This document shows, piece after piece, positions 1 to 5,623 of a stretch of 5,623 nt of DNA (the stretch's first letter is position 1; each line of letters opens with the position of its first letter). The DNA is from Lachnospiraceae bacterium. GTDB lineage: Bacteria; Bacillota; Clostridia; Lachnospirales; Lachnospiraceae. Made by a program: the position numbers and the translations under genes. The notes below the pieces were generated by a model. That model made no database searches, was not told the DNA's origin, and was given only the letters and a program-made list of their open reading frames with translations. The stretch spans positions 1 through 5,623 of the forward strand of contig JAGDCQ010000147.1 in the NCBI GenBank assembly GCA_017958465.1, written 5' to 3'.

Positions 1-17
1 AAACGATTTACGCCCAT
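1..17 (-). CDS. 5' end of an unidentified leftward gene (partial)
   Basis: Only the first five full codons are inside the window, read on the minus strand from the ATG at 17-15: Met-Gly-Val-Asn-Arg, then the frame leaves the window. The start is supported by an ideal ribosome site, AAGGAGG on the minus strand (32-26), eight bases upstream of the ATG, and by a promoter facing the same way (126-98). The product cannot be identified from five residues. The gene is transcribed divergently from the diguanylate cyclase gene, so the two may share regulation. The start itself is quite likely; the function is unknown. Confidence 0.6.
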
Positions 18-97
18 AAATGAAACCTCCTTGAGTTGTGGGATGCCGTTCCTTGCCGGCTCCCGAATATTTACGGATCTGCTCCGCATACGACAAG

Positions 98-126
98 ATT
101 ATACTACAAACTGCTATTTTTTACAA
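98..126 (-). promoter_or_regulatory. sigma-A type promoter for the leftward gene
   Basis: On the minus strand the -35 is TTGTAA (126-121), the spacer is 17 bases and the -10 is a perfect TATAAT (103-98). Transcription would start near base 91, giving a leader of about 74 bases before the ATG at 17. The -35 box matches consensus at four of six positions. It lies back to back with the rightward promoter, with 25 bases between the two -35 boxes. Confidence 0.65.
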
Positions 127-151
127 CACAAGAGAGCCGTTAACATACCTT

Positions 152-180
152 TTGACATACTATAAAAAAGGTTTTATAAT
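152..180 (+). promoter_or_regulatory. perfect-consensus sigma-A promoter of the cyclase-metY operon
   Basis: The -35 is TTGACA (152-157), the spacer is exactly 17 bases (158-174) and the -10 is TATAAT (175-180). Both hexamers match the housekeeping sigma consensus at all positions, so basal transcription should be strong unless a repressor acts. The predicted start is about base 187-188. This leaves a leader of roughly 53 bases before the TTG start at 241 and rules out any start codon upstream of about 187. Confidence 0.85.
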
Positions 181-187
181 AAAGCAG

Positions 188-244
188 ATGTGTATCCGGG
201 CGTTTTGCGCCGAGAAAATTCACCAAGGGTGGGGATCGTATTGA
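188..244 (+). CDS. possible leaderless 18-residue leader peptide (speculative)
   Basis: An ATG at 188-190 lies seven bases after the -10 box, almost exactly where transcription should begin, so it could be read as a leaderless start. The frame encodes MCIRAFCAEKIHQGWGSY and stops at TGA 242-244. That stop overlaps the TTG start of the next gene by the tetramer TTGA, an arrangement compatible with translational coupling. The peptide contains two cysteines and one methionine, notable because the operon includes a sulfur amino-acid enzyme. There is no ribosome site before the ATG and an ORF this short easily arises by chance, so I treat it as a candidate only. Confidence 0.2.
   Translation: MCIRAFCAEKIHQGWGSY
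225..234 (+). promoter_or_regulatory. ribosome binding site that sets the TTG start of the cyclase
   Basis: The purine-rich stretch AAGGGTGGGG ends six bases before the TTG at 241. The in-frame alternatives are worse. GTG at 190 is at the transcript's extreme 5' end with no ribosome site. GTG at 229 lies inside this purine run, with AAGG directly abutting it. Starting at 241 also places a normal Lys-rich n-region directly before the first membrane helix. Confidence 0.6.
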
Positions 245-1722
245 AAAAAAACCGCAAGATCATTTTCACAGTGATAATAGTGTTGACTGTGTTTGTGCTG
301 GTGGCAGGATTCTACTTTGTCCAGGCCAGCGGAAACCGCCGGCAGGCTTTCCATACGGGAGGCCTTCTTATTGAGCAGATAGAAGCCATGCTCGTGCGCA
401 ACGCCCGCCAGGAAGCATCCCTTAAGGAAGGCTACAAAGACGACTATATCACGCGTGCAAAGGCCGTCGCTTACATCATCGATCACGAACCGCTCATAGG
501 CGCGGACAGCAACGAGCTGCGAAAGATAGCGAAGCTCGTGAGCGTCGACGAGATCTATCTGTTTGACGTGGGCGGGACCATCTACAACGGGACCAACACA
601 AAATTCATCGGGATGAATATGGATGCCGGCGAGCAGATCGCCTTCTTTAAGCCAATGCTCAACGACAAGACCCTCACGCTCTGCCAGGACATTGAGGAAA
701 ACACCGGCGAAAACAAGCCCATGATGTACGCCATGACCTGGAGCGAGACAGGCGAGCGCATGGTGCAGATCGGGATCGAACCGGAAAAACTCATGGAAGA
801 ACTAAAGGCCAACTCCATAGCGAAGATGGTAGACGGAATGGTATCCGCTGAGGGCCTTTATATAATCGTGGCAGAGCACGAAACAGGCACGATCCTGGGC
901 TCTTCCGCAAAACATCTGCAAGGCTACACAATAAGCAGGCTTGGGGCCGACATTTCCTGCGACGACTCGTCGGTGTTAGCTCACAAGATCGGCAAGATCG
1001 ACGGGCACCCGAGCTATTATTCATTCAAGTGTAACGGCGATTATCTTATCCTTATCGGCCAGACTTTCAGCTCTATCAACGAAAACATAAAGACAGGGAT
1101 GATCATGATGAGCATATACGTTGTGCTCGCTTCCCTGCTGATATATTTCGTTGTAAGAAACCTTACCTACAAGATCATAAAAGAGCATGATACCGCAAAC
1201 ACGGACCAGATGACCGGCTTCTTTAACAGGCGGGCATACGAGACCGATATCATGAATTACAACAAGAGCCTTGCAAACAAGGAATACGTCTACGTTTCCA
1301 TGGATCTTAACGGGCTCAAGACCACAAACGATACCCTTGGGCATGATGCGGGCGACAAGCTGATAAGCGGGGCTGCAGATTGCATGAAGAAGGTGTTCGG
1401 CAAATACGGGAAGCTTTACAGGATCGGCGGCGACGAGTTTGTGGCCGTCATCTTCCCCGAGGCTTATATCCTTGAGGACCTGAAAACGGATTTCAAGAAG
1501 CTTTTAAGGACCTGGTCCGAAACTAACGGGCTTGTGCTTTCCGTATCCTGCGGCTACGTAAAGAGCTCGGACCACCCGGGCCTTACGACATATGAGCTTG
1601 CAAAGCTCGCGGACAACGATATGTACAAGGCAAAAGAAGCTTATTACAAGCTTTCAGGAAATGACAGACGCGCGCGACGCGACGAGATAAAAAATGAAAC
1701 AACAACGGAGGCAAAACAATGA
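241..1722 (+). CDS. membrane-anchored diguanylate cyclase with Cache-like extracellular sensor
   Basis: Predicted 493-residue enzyme joining two GTP into cyclic di-GMP at the cytoplasmic face, controlled by an outward-facing sensor. Residues 2-6 are basic (KKNRK) and about 8-27 form the first membrane helix. Residues about 30-283 are extracellular and read like a double Cache domain: one half around 104-180 (EIYLFDVGGTIYNGTN, then MVQIGIEP) and a second around 205-275. A second helix covers about 285-305. The GGDEF domain follows, with DQMTGFFNRR (322-331), the metal-binding Asp355 in MDLNGLK, NDTLGHDAGD (363-372), the catalytic signature GGDEF at 396-400 and LADNDMYKAKE near the end. The intact signature predicts activity. 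The allosteric RxxD inhibitory site, expected nine to six residues before GGDEF, is replaced by GKYG, so product inhibition there is unlikely. The ligand is unknown. No EAL domain is present. The TTG start is chosen from the ribosome site and promoter position. The stop overlaps metY by four bases. Confidence 0.9.
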   Translation: MKKNRKIIFTVIIVLTVFVLVAGFYFVQASGNRRQAFHTGGLLIEQIEAMLVRNARQEASLKEGYKDDYITRAKAVAYIIDHEPLIGADSNELRKIAKLVSVDEIYLFDVGGTIYNGTNTKFIGMNMDAGEQIAFFKPMLNDKTLTLCQDIEENTGENKPMMYAMTWSETGERMVQIGIEPEKLMEELKANSIAKMVDGMVSAEGLYIIVAEHETGTILGSSAKHLQGYTISRLGADISCDDSSVLAHKIGKIDGHPSYYSFKCNGDYLILIGQTFSSINENIKTGMIMMSIYVVLASLLIYFVVRNLTYKIIKEHDTANTDQMTGFFNRRAYETDIMNYNKSLANKEYVYVSMDLNGLKTTNDTLGHDAGDKLISGAADCMKKVFGKYGKLYRIGGDEFVAVIFPEAYILEDLKTDFKKLLRTWSETNGLVLSVSCGYVKSSDHPGLTTYELAKLADNDMYKAKEAYYKLSGNDRRARRDEIKNETTTEAKQ

Positions 1723-2993
1723 GACAGGAAACCAAATGCATCGAAGCCGGATATACACCGAAAAACGGTGAACCGCGCATGATCCCCATCATCCAGAGCA
1801 CAACATTCAAGTACGACACCAGCGAGGATATGGGGAAACTCTTTGACCTCGAGGCATCGGGATACTTTTATACAAGGCTCCAGAACCCCACAAACGACTT
1901 CGTTGCCGCAAAGATAGCGGCTCTTGAGGGCGGTACTGCTGCGATCATGACATCGTCGGGGCAGGCTGCATCCTTCTTTTCGGTGTTCAACCTTGCAACC
2001 GCAGGCGACCATGTTGTTGTATCAACTTCGATCTATGGCGGGACCTTCAACCTTTTCAACGTGACCATGCGCAAGATGGGTATCGACTTCACATTTGTTG
2101 ACCCGGAGTGCACGGATGAGGAGCTTGAAGCCACATTCAAGCCGAATACCAAGGCTGTTTTTGGCGAGACTATCGCAAATCCTGCGCTCATAGTCTTCGA
2201 CATTGAGCGTTTTGCAAAGGCTGCGCACGCTCACGGTGTGCCGCTCATCATCGACAATACATTTGCAACTCCCATAAACTGCAGGCCTATCGAGTGGGGA
2301 GCTGACATCGTCATCCATTCCACCACAAAATATATGGATGGCCATGATGCCACAGTTGGCGGCGTTATCGTGGATTCCGGCAAGTTCGACTGGATGGCCC
2401 ACGCCGACAAGTTCCCGGGCCTTTGCACCCCGGACGAGTCTTACCACGGGATCACATATGCCGAGAAGTTCGGCAAAGAGGGCGCCTATATCACAAAGGC
2501 TACTGCCCAGCTTATGCGAGACCTCGGTTCCATCCCTTCGCCCATGAACTGCTACCTGCTCAACCTCGGCCTTGAATCCCTGGCCGTAAGGGTGGAGAGA
2601 CACTGCAGGAACGCTGAGAAAGTAGCGGAATTCTTGAGCAAGCATGAAAAAGTGGCTTACGTTACCTATCCCGGTCTGCCCGGCGACAAGTACTACGAAA
2701 GAGCAAAGAAATACATGCCAAACGGCACCTGCGGCGTCATTTCCTTTGGCGTAAAGGGCGGCAGGAAGAAAGCCGAGGAGTTCATGAAGGGCCTTAAGCT
2801 GGCCATTATCGCGACTCACGTTGCGGATGCCCACACCTGCGTGCTCCATCCCGCTTCCGCGACTCACAGGCAGCTCAGCGATGAGGAGCTTGTAGCATGC
2901 GGCGTACAGCCCGATATGATCCGCTTCTCGGTAGGCATTGAAAATGTTGAGGATATAATCGAGGATATCTCGAACGCGCTTGACAGGATCTGA
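1719..2993 (+). CDS. metY: O-acetylhomoserine sulfhydrylase (homocysteine synthase), PLP-dependent
   Basis: A 424-residue cytoplasmic enzyme of the Cys/Met-metabolism PLP family. It most likely converts O-acetylhomoserine plus sulfide to homocysteine and acetate, the direct sulfhydrylation route to methionine. Visible family landmarks are YTR (51-53, phosphate contact from the partner subunit), SSGQAA (79-84), the ring-stacking Tyr106 in YGGT, Asp179 in DNTFATP (pyridine nitrogen), the Schiff-base Lys204 in HSTTKYMDGHD, HPASATHRQLS (378-387) and the carboxylate-binding Arg402 in IRFSVGIENVEDI. YGGT rather than YGCT, the full-length fit and THVADAHTCVLHPAS favour MetY over methionine gamma-lyase or cystathionine gamma-synthase, but substrate cannot be proven from sequence. 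The start is ATG 1719, seven bases after GGAGG (1707-1711). ATGA overlap with the cyclase indicates one operon and probable translational coupling. A strong terminator begins 13 bases after the stop. Confidence 0.85.
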   Translation: MRQETKCIEAGYTPKNGEPRMIPIIQSTTFKYDTSEDMGKLFDLEASGYFYTRLQNPTNDFVAAKIAALEGGTAAIMTSSGQAASFFSVFNLATAGDHVVVSTSIYGGTFNLFNVTMRKMGIDFTFVDPECTDEELEATFKPNTKAVFGETIANPALIVFDIERFAKAAHAHGVPLIIDNTFATPINCRPIEWGADIVIHSTTKYMDGHDATVGGVIVDSGKFDWMAHADKFPGLCTPDESYHGITYAEKFGKEGAYITKATAQLMRDLGSIPSPMNCYLLNLGLESLAVRVERHCRNAEKVAEFLSKHEKVAYVTYPGLPGDKYYERAKKYMPNGTCGVISFGVKGGRKKAEEFMKGLKLAIIATHVADAHTCVLHPASATHRQLSDEELVACGVQPDMIRFSVGIENVEDIIEDISNALDRI

Positions 2994-3005
2994 ATATGAT
3001 GCTTG

Positions 3006-3038
3006 AGACCGGGCAGTTTTCCTGCCCGGTCTTTTTTT
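3006..3038 (+). terminator. intrinsic terminator of the cyclase-metY operon
   Basis: A perfect 10-bp GC-rich stem, GACCGGGCAG (3007-3016) pairing with CTGCCCGGTC (3022-3031), has a five-base TTTTC loop and is followed by seven T residues (3032-3038). A3006 can also pair with T3032. It begins 13 bases after the metY stop codon. This is a textbook Rho-independent terminator and separates the operon from the next gene. Confidence 0.95.
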
Positions 3039-3123
3039 GACGGGATCCTAACAGGCCGAGATGAAGTCTTTATGCGGCTTCGACCGAATTAGTCTATATA
3101 AGCTCCGAATAGGCGCAGATCAC

Positions 3124-3153
3124 TTGAAAAAGATACATTTTCGACGATATACT
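3124..3153 (+). promoter_or_regulatory. candidate promoter embedded in the inverted repeat
   Basis: TTGAAA (3124-3129) and TATACT (3148-3153) are 18 bases apart, each matching the sigma-A consensus at five of six positions. The -35 overlaps the start of the left arm of the 17-bp inverted repeat and the -10 lies in its loop. Transcription would begin around 3160, within the right arm, giving a leader of about 77 bases before the ATG at 3237. A second possible -10, TATAAT at 3188-3193, has no convincing -35 and would need an activator if used. Confidence 0.45.
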
Positions 3154-3174
3154 ATAGGAAAATGTATCTTTTTC
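3126..3174. repeat. perfect 17-bp inverted repeat (operator or hairpin)
   Basis: The left arm GAAAAAGATACATTTTC (3126-3142) is the exact reverse complement of the right arm GAAAATGTATCTTTTTC (3158-3174), with a 15-base spacer. It is too long and exact to be chance in a 198-base intergenic region. It overlaps a promoter-like element and lies 62 bases before the start codon of the secreted-protein gene. It could be a repressor operator, or an AT-rich hairpin with A-tract and T-tract flanks acting as a weak bidirectional terminator. Low GC in the stem and the broken T run after it make efficient termination less likely. Confidence 0.8.
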
Positions 3175-3236
3175 GTTTTAAACCCTTTATAATTTTCGAC
3201 ACTGATCATACATATATCCGACACGGAGGTCAAAAA

Positions 3237-5623
3237 ATGCGCAGAAAAGGCTCGTTAATCGTAATAATGCTTGCATTTTTCACTGCTGCTTTATGTTTTA
3301 TCGGCAACAGGAGAGTAAGTGCGGAAACAACATATAGTTTCACGATCGAAGGTTCACATATAGAAGATATCTCCGGTACAGTTGGGCAGAATATTACAAG
3401 CCACACCTATACTATTTCTTTTAATGGCGGTATTTCACTTCATCAGGCACTTGAAGCCGGAAAAGATATAAGCAACTGGTTCAGCGGTGCCTCTTCTCCG
3501 CTGCCGGCAGGGATCACGGCCACTGTAAAAGAAGCTGCACCGGTAGGTGCCACAAGCATCAAGGTAGAGTTTTCAGGCAAGGCCTGGGGTGCATCTCGGG
3601 ATACACTGAAGATGCGCGCAAAACATATGTACTTTATCGACGGAAGCACAAACGGCGTCGAGTGGATAGATGTAACCTTCACCAATTCAACTGTTCCGAA
3701 GTTCAACATTGTCAGAAATTTCAGCCTTCCGAGCGGTTATGTAGGCGTTGGCCTGTATATCTATTTTGGAACATCCGACGGTGCTTCAACTCTACAGACC
3801 ACAAACGGCTGGAAGCTTCAGGGCGAAAAAGGTAAGGCAATTACAAAGAATAACGAACTTAAAGTGTATATCCAGGGTAATTTTTTAAGGAGTTATCCTG
3901 CCGGCACAGATATCAGCGGATGGTTTACGGGCAATCTTATCTATACCAATGTTCATAACAACTATGAGGTTACACATTCATTTCTCCCGAATGGTGTGAC
4001 AGCAACCCTTAAGAACAAGATAAATATTGGTGATTCCAGTTTCACGATAGTTTTTTCAGGCACACCCGAACATGGTTCAAATGACTTTATCGCGATAACT
4101 ATTCCTGCCGGTGTAACAACACATCCCATGACTGACGGAAGCGCAGGCGATTCAACAACCGCACTTCAGGTCAACAACATTTCGGGAAAGTTTTCGTATA
4201 AGATCACTTCGGATGATGGTTTTTCTTTGCAAGAATACGTTAAGATAACGTACCCCGAAGCTGAAATCGAAGTGGGTAGAACGTATAGTGAATCAGATAA
4301 TCTTATTGCCACATATGAGATAATCGGTAAAGATTCAGCCGGACAGCCGCTTGTTTTCGAAAATGTTAAGGTCGGAGATCCGCTTACCGGAATAACAGTA
4401 TCCGGTCAGATGCATTATGATGGCGGGTTAAAAGACAATATCGGTCTTACTGGAAAAGTTAAAAGTATCAGTTCCGACATGCGGACCATAACTGTTGTTC
4501 TTTCCGGAACAGTTAAGGCTCAGCGCTTTTACCCTTACACGATCACTACTTACAAATTCACACTGAACTGGCCTTACGTAAATGCAAACGGACGATTTGT
4601 GAACGGTTACGATGCGGGAGAATCGAAGTTTAAGGTAATTGCACCAAGGGCTAATATAACGATTACCGTAGATGATACTCAGCAATCTGATGATCGGTGG
4701 GCAGACAGCACCCTGATTTATGACCCTGAAAGCAGCATAATATCTGCCTCTCTTAAACTTGATAATACAAAACTGATTTATACAAATGCCTGGTTCTGGA
4801 TAGATCTTGGAGATGATGAACTGGCTGTAGGCTTCAGTGAGAATACACTGATCCCTATTTTGGGACCTCAGGCAGGAAGCAGTAGCAGCGGTTCTAAATG
4901 GAATGGCATTTTCTTTAAGCCTCTTAGTAATGTATCTGCCGGAACAAGCTGGTTTCAGGCAAGGATCGTTGTTGATAAAGATGGTGTTGCCATGAATTAC
5001 TCCGGTTTCTTAAGTCTTGCTTTTCCGAAGTCATATCTTAAAAATATGGCTGCAAACGGAACCGAAGCCTATTATTATCTTGAGAGCAACAAAATCTACG
5101 TGGATCTTGAAGTTAGAGACGTAACTGAAATACAGGCCGATGCCGTGGAGATAAAAGGCATGGTCGACTATGAAGAAAAATATGAGAAGACAGAGCTTGT
5201 ACATACATATGATGACGGAAGCACGCTGGTTCAGACCTATGACAAGCTGGTCGGTGTAACAGTCAACCCTGTAGCAACTGGCAAATTATACTTTAATATT
5301 ACGCTTGATGGCATTGTATACGTTCCTAAAGATTTTTCGGAAGGTGATGCTCTAAACAGTTCAGAGTTCCTGGTGTTACAGCCTTACGATATGAGCGCAA
5401 ACCCGTTCAAAAACGACCGGCTTTCGTCCTTGAATGCGCTCCCTTCCGGGCTTAAATACCCTACCATTTACACAGCAGAAGATATACAAAGCGGTTACAC
5501 AAGTGGTTATAGTCCAAGAACTATCCGGGTATATATTGACCGTGGCGAGCTTAAGGCCGTTCAGAGTGCAACAGGCTACCTTCAGATAGACATGTTCGCC
5601 AGAACAAGAAGGACCAATGGCGA
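3237..5623 (+). CDS. large secreted repeat-containing surface protein, 3' end missing
   Basis: The frame is open for 795 codons to the window edge with no stop. The start is ATG 3237, seven bases after GGAGG (3225-3229). The N-terminus is a clear Sec signal peptide: MRRK, a hydrophobic core at about 6-22, and a likely signal peptidase I site after VSA (residue 29). The mature part is rich in Thr, Ser, Gly, Asn and aromatic residues with alternating hydrophobics, as in beta-sandwich adhesin-like proteins. I do not recognise an enzyme domain. Two related modules are visible at about 55-130 and 205-293, with looser echoes around 386-425 and 682-790. No transmembrane segment, cell-wall anchor or SLH domain appears in the visible part; such anchoring would lie downstream. 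It is more AT-rich than the two genes to its left, which suggests a lineage-specific or acquired gene. It is probably an extracellular or cell-surface protein, possibly for adhesion or polymer binding, with the function unknown. Confidence 0.85.
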   Translation, partial: MRRKGSLIVIMLAFFTAALCFIGNRRVSAETTYSFTIEGSHIEDISGTVGQNITSHTYTISFNGGISLHQALEAGKDISNWFSGASSPLPAGITATVKEAAPVGATSIKVEFSGKAWGASRDTLKMRAKHMYFIDGSTNGVEWIDVTFTNSTVPKFNIVRNFSLPSGYVGVGLYIYFGTSDGASTLQTTNGWKLQGEKGKAITKNNELKVYIQGNFLRSYPAGTDISGWFTGNLIYTNVHNNYEVTHSFLPNGVTATLKNKINIGDSSFTIVFSGTPEHGSNDFIAITIPAGVTTHPMTDGSAGDSTTALQVNNISGKFSYKITSDDGFSLQEYVKITYPEAEIEVGRTYSESDNLIATYEIIGKDSAGQPLVFENVKVGDPLTGITVSGQMHYDGGLKDNIGLTGKVKSISSDMRTITVVLSGTVKAQRFYPYTITTYKFTLNWPYVNANGRFVNGYDAGESKFKVIAPRANITITVDDTQQSDDRWADSTLIYDPESSIISASLKLDNTKLIYTNAWFWIDLGDDELAVGFSENTLIPILGPQAGSSSSGSKWNGIFFKPLSNVSAGTSWFQARIVVDKDGVAMNYSGFLSLAFPKSYLKNMAANGTEAYYYLESNKIYVDLEVRDVTEIQADAVEIKGMVDYEEKYEKTELVHTYDDGSTLVQTYDKLVGVTVNPVATGKLYFNITLDGIVYVPKDFSEGDALNSSEFLVLQPYDMSANPFKNDRLSSLNALPSGLKYPTIYTAEDIQSGYTSGYSPRTIRVYIDRGELKAVQSATGYLQIDMFARTRRTNG
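3399..3626 (+). repeat. protein module copy 1 of the secreted protein
   Basis: Residues about 55-130. Key positions are GKDISNWFSG (75-84), LPAGITATVK (89-98), then a TSIKVEFSG strand (106-114) and GASRDTLKMRA. It aligns with copy 2 at GxDISxWFxG, LPxGxTATxK and FSG. The repeat is visible at protein level only; the DNA of the copies has diverged, implying an old duplication. Confidence 0.65.
3849..4115 (+). repeat. protein module copy 2 of the secreted protein
   Basis: Residues about 205-293. Key positions are GTDISGWFTG (223-232), LPNGVTATLK (250-259), FTIVFSGTP (269-277) and GSNDFIAITIPAG. The offset from copy 1 is 148 residues at the DIS motif and 161 at the LP and FSG motifs, so copy 2 carries about 13 extra residues between the WF and LP motifs. 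Confidence 0.65.

Noticed and set aside
38..187. Rightward open frame beginning at 38 and running to 244
   Set aside because: It starts upstream of the rightward promoter and runs across the leftward promoter, without a ribosome site. Only its last 18 codons (188-244) fall within the predicted transcript, and these are listed separately as a weak candidate.
1021..1344. Minus-strand open frame opposite the cyclase
   Set aside because: It overlaps a strongly supported GGDEF gene and has no start signals or motif content of its own.
2022..2867. Long open frame of 281 codons on the minus strand
   Set aside because: It lies wholly antisense to metY, has no ribosome site or promoter, and shows no recognisable protein motifs. 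Such shadows are common opposite codon-biased genes.
1719..2993. Methionine gamma-lyase or cystathionine gamma-synthase as the identity of the PLP enzyme
   Set aside because: The ring-stacking motif is YGGT rather than the YGCT of methionine gamma-lyases, and the roughly 424-residue length and C-terminal block fit MetY better. Substrate remains unproven.
3126..3174. Inverted repeat as ends of a transposable element
   Set aside because: The arms are only 15 bases apart, no transposase or target duplication is visible, and nothing fits a miniature element of that size.
3039..3236. c-di-GMP or SAM riboswitch before the secreted-protein gene
   Set aside because: I looked for the conserved GEMM and SAM-I core elements and found neither. 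The only strong structure is the long inverted repeat, and the leader is too short for most riboswitch aptamers plus an expression platform.
3237..3326. Lipoprotein signal at Cys20 of the secreted protein
   Set aside because: The residues before the cysteine (Ala-Ala-Leu) do not fit a lipobox, whereas VSA at 27-29 is a good signal peptidase I site.

Overview
The window looks like chromosomal DNA from a Gram-positive anaerobe of the Clostridia, most likely a Lachnospiraceae-type bacterium. The signs are strong GGAGG ribosome sites, near-consensus sigma-A promoters, a TTG start, a diguanylate cyclase of the 'DLNGLKxxND' style with a Cache-like sensor typical of that group, and a clostridial-type O-acetylhomoserine sulfhydrylase. 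The taxonomic call is inference from protein style; no marker gene is present.

Layout. Bases 1-17 are the first codons of a gene running leftward off the window. Bases 18-240 are a divergent promoter region: a leftward promoter (98-126) and a rightward perfect-consensus promoter (152-180). The rightward promoter drives a two-gene operon. Its first gene (241-1722) is a membrane-anchored, extracellularly sensing diguanylate cyclase. Its second (1719-2993) is a PLP enzyme of sulfur amino-acid metabolism, probably MetY. The two genes overlap by ATGA, and a strong intrinsic terminator (3006-3038) closes the operon. An 18-codon reading frame starts at the predicted transcription start and overlaps the cyclase start codon (TTGA). 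It could be a small Cys-containing leader peptide, which is speculative.

Bases 3039-3236 are a regulatory intergenic region. It holds a perfect 17-bp inverted repeat whose left arm and loop contain a promoter-like element, plus a second possible -10 nearer the next gene. From 3237 to the window end runs the first 795 codons of a large secreted protein with a signal peptide. It is beta-rich and contains at least two copies of a degenerate module (GxDISxWFxG ... LPxGxTATxK ... FSG). This gene is visibly more AT-rich than its neighbours and its C-terminus is outside the window.

How the parts may work together. The cyclase probably makes c-di-GMP in response to an extracellular ligand. The sulfhydrylase makes homocysteine from O-acetylhomoserine and sulfide. 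Their overlap implies coordinated expression, but the functional link is not known. The secreted protein is a separate transcription unit, and a c-di-GMP connection to it is only a guess. I see no RNA genes, mobile elements, CRISPR arrays or recognisable riboswitch.
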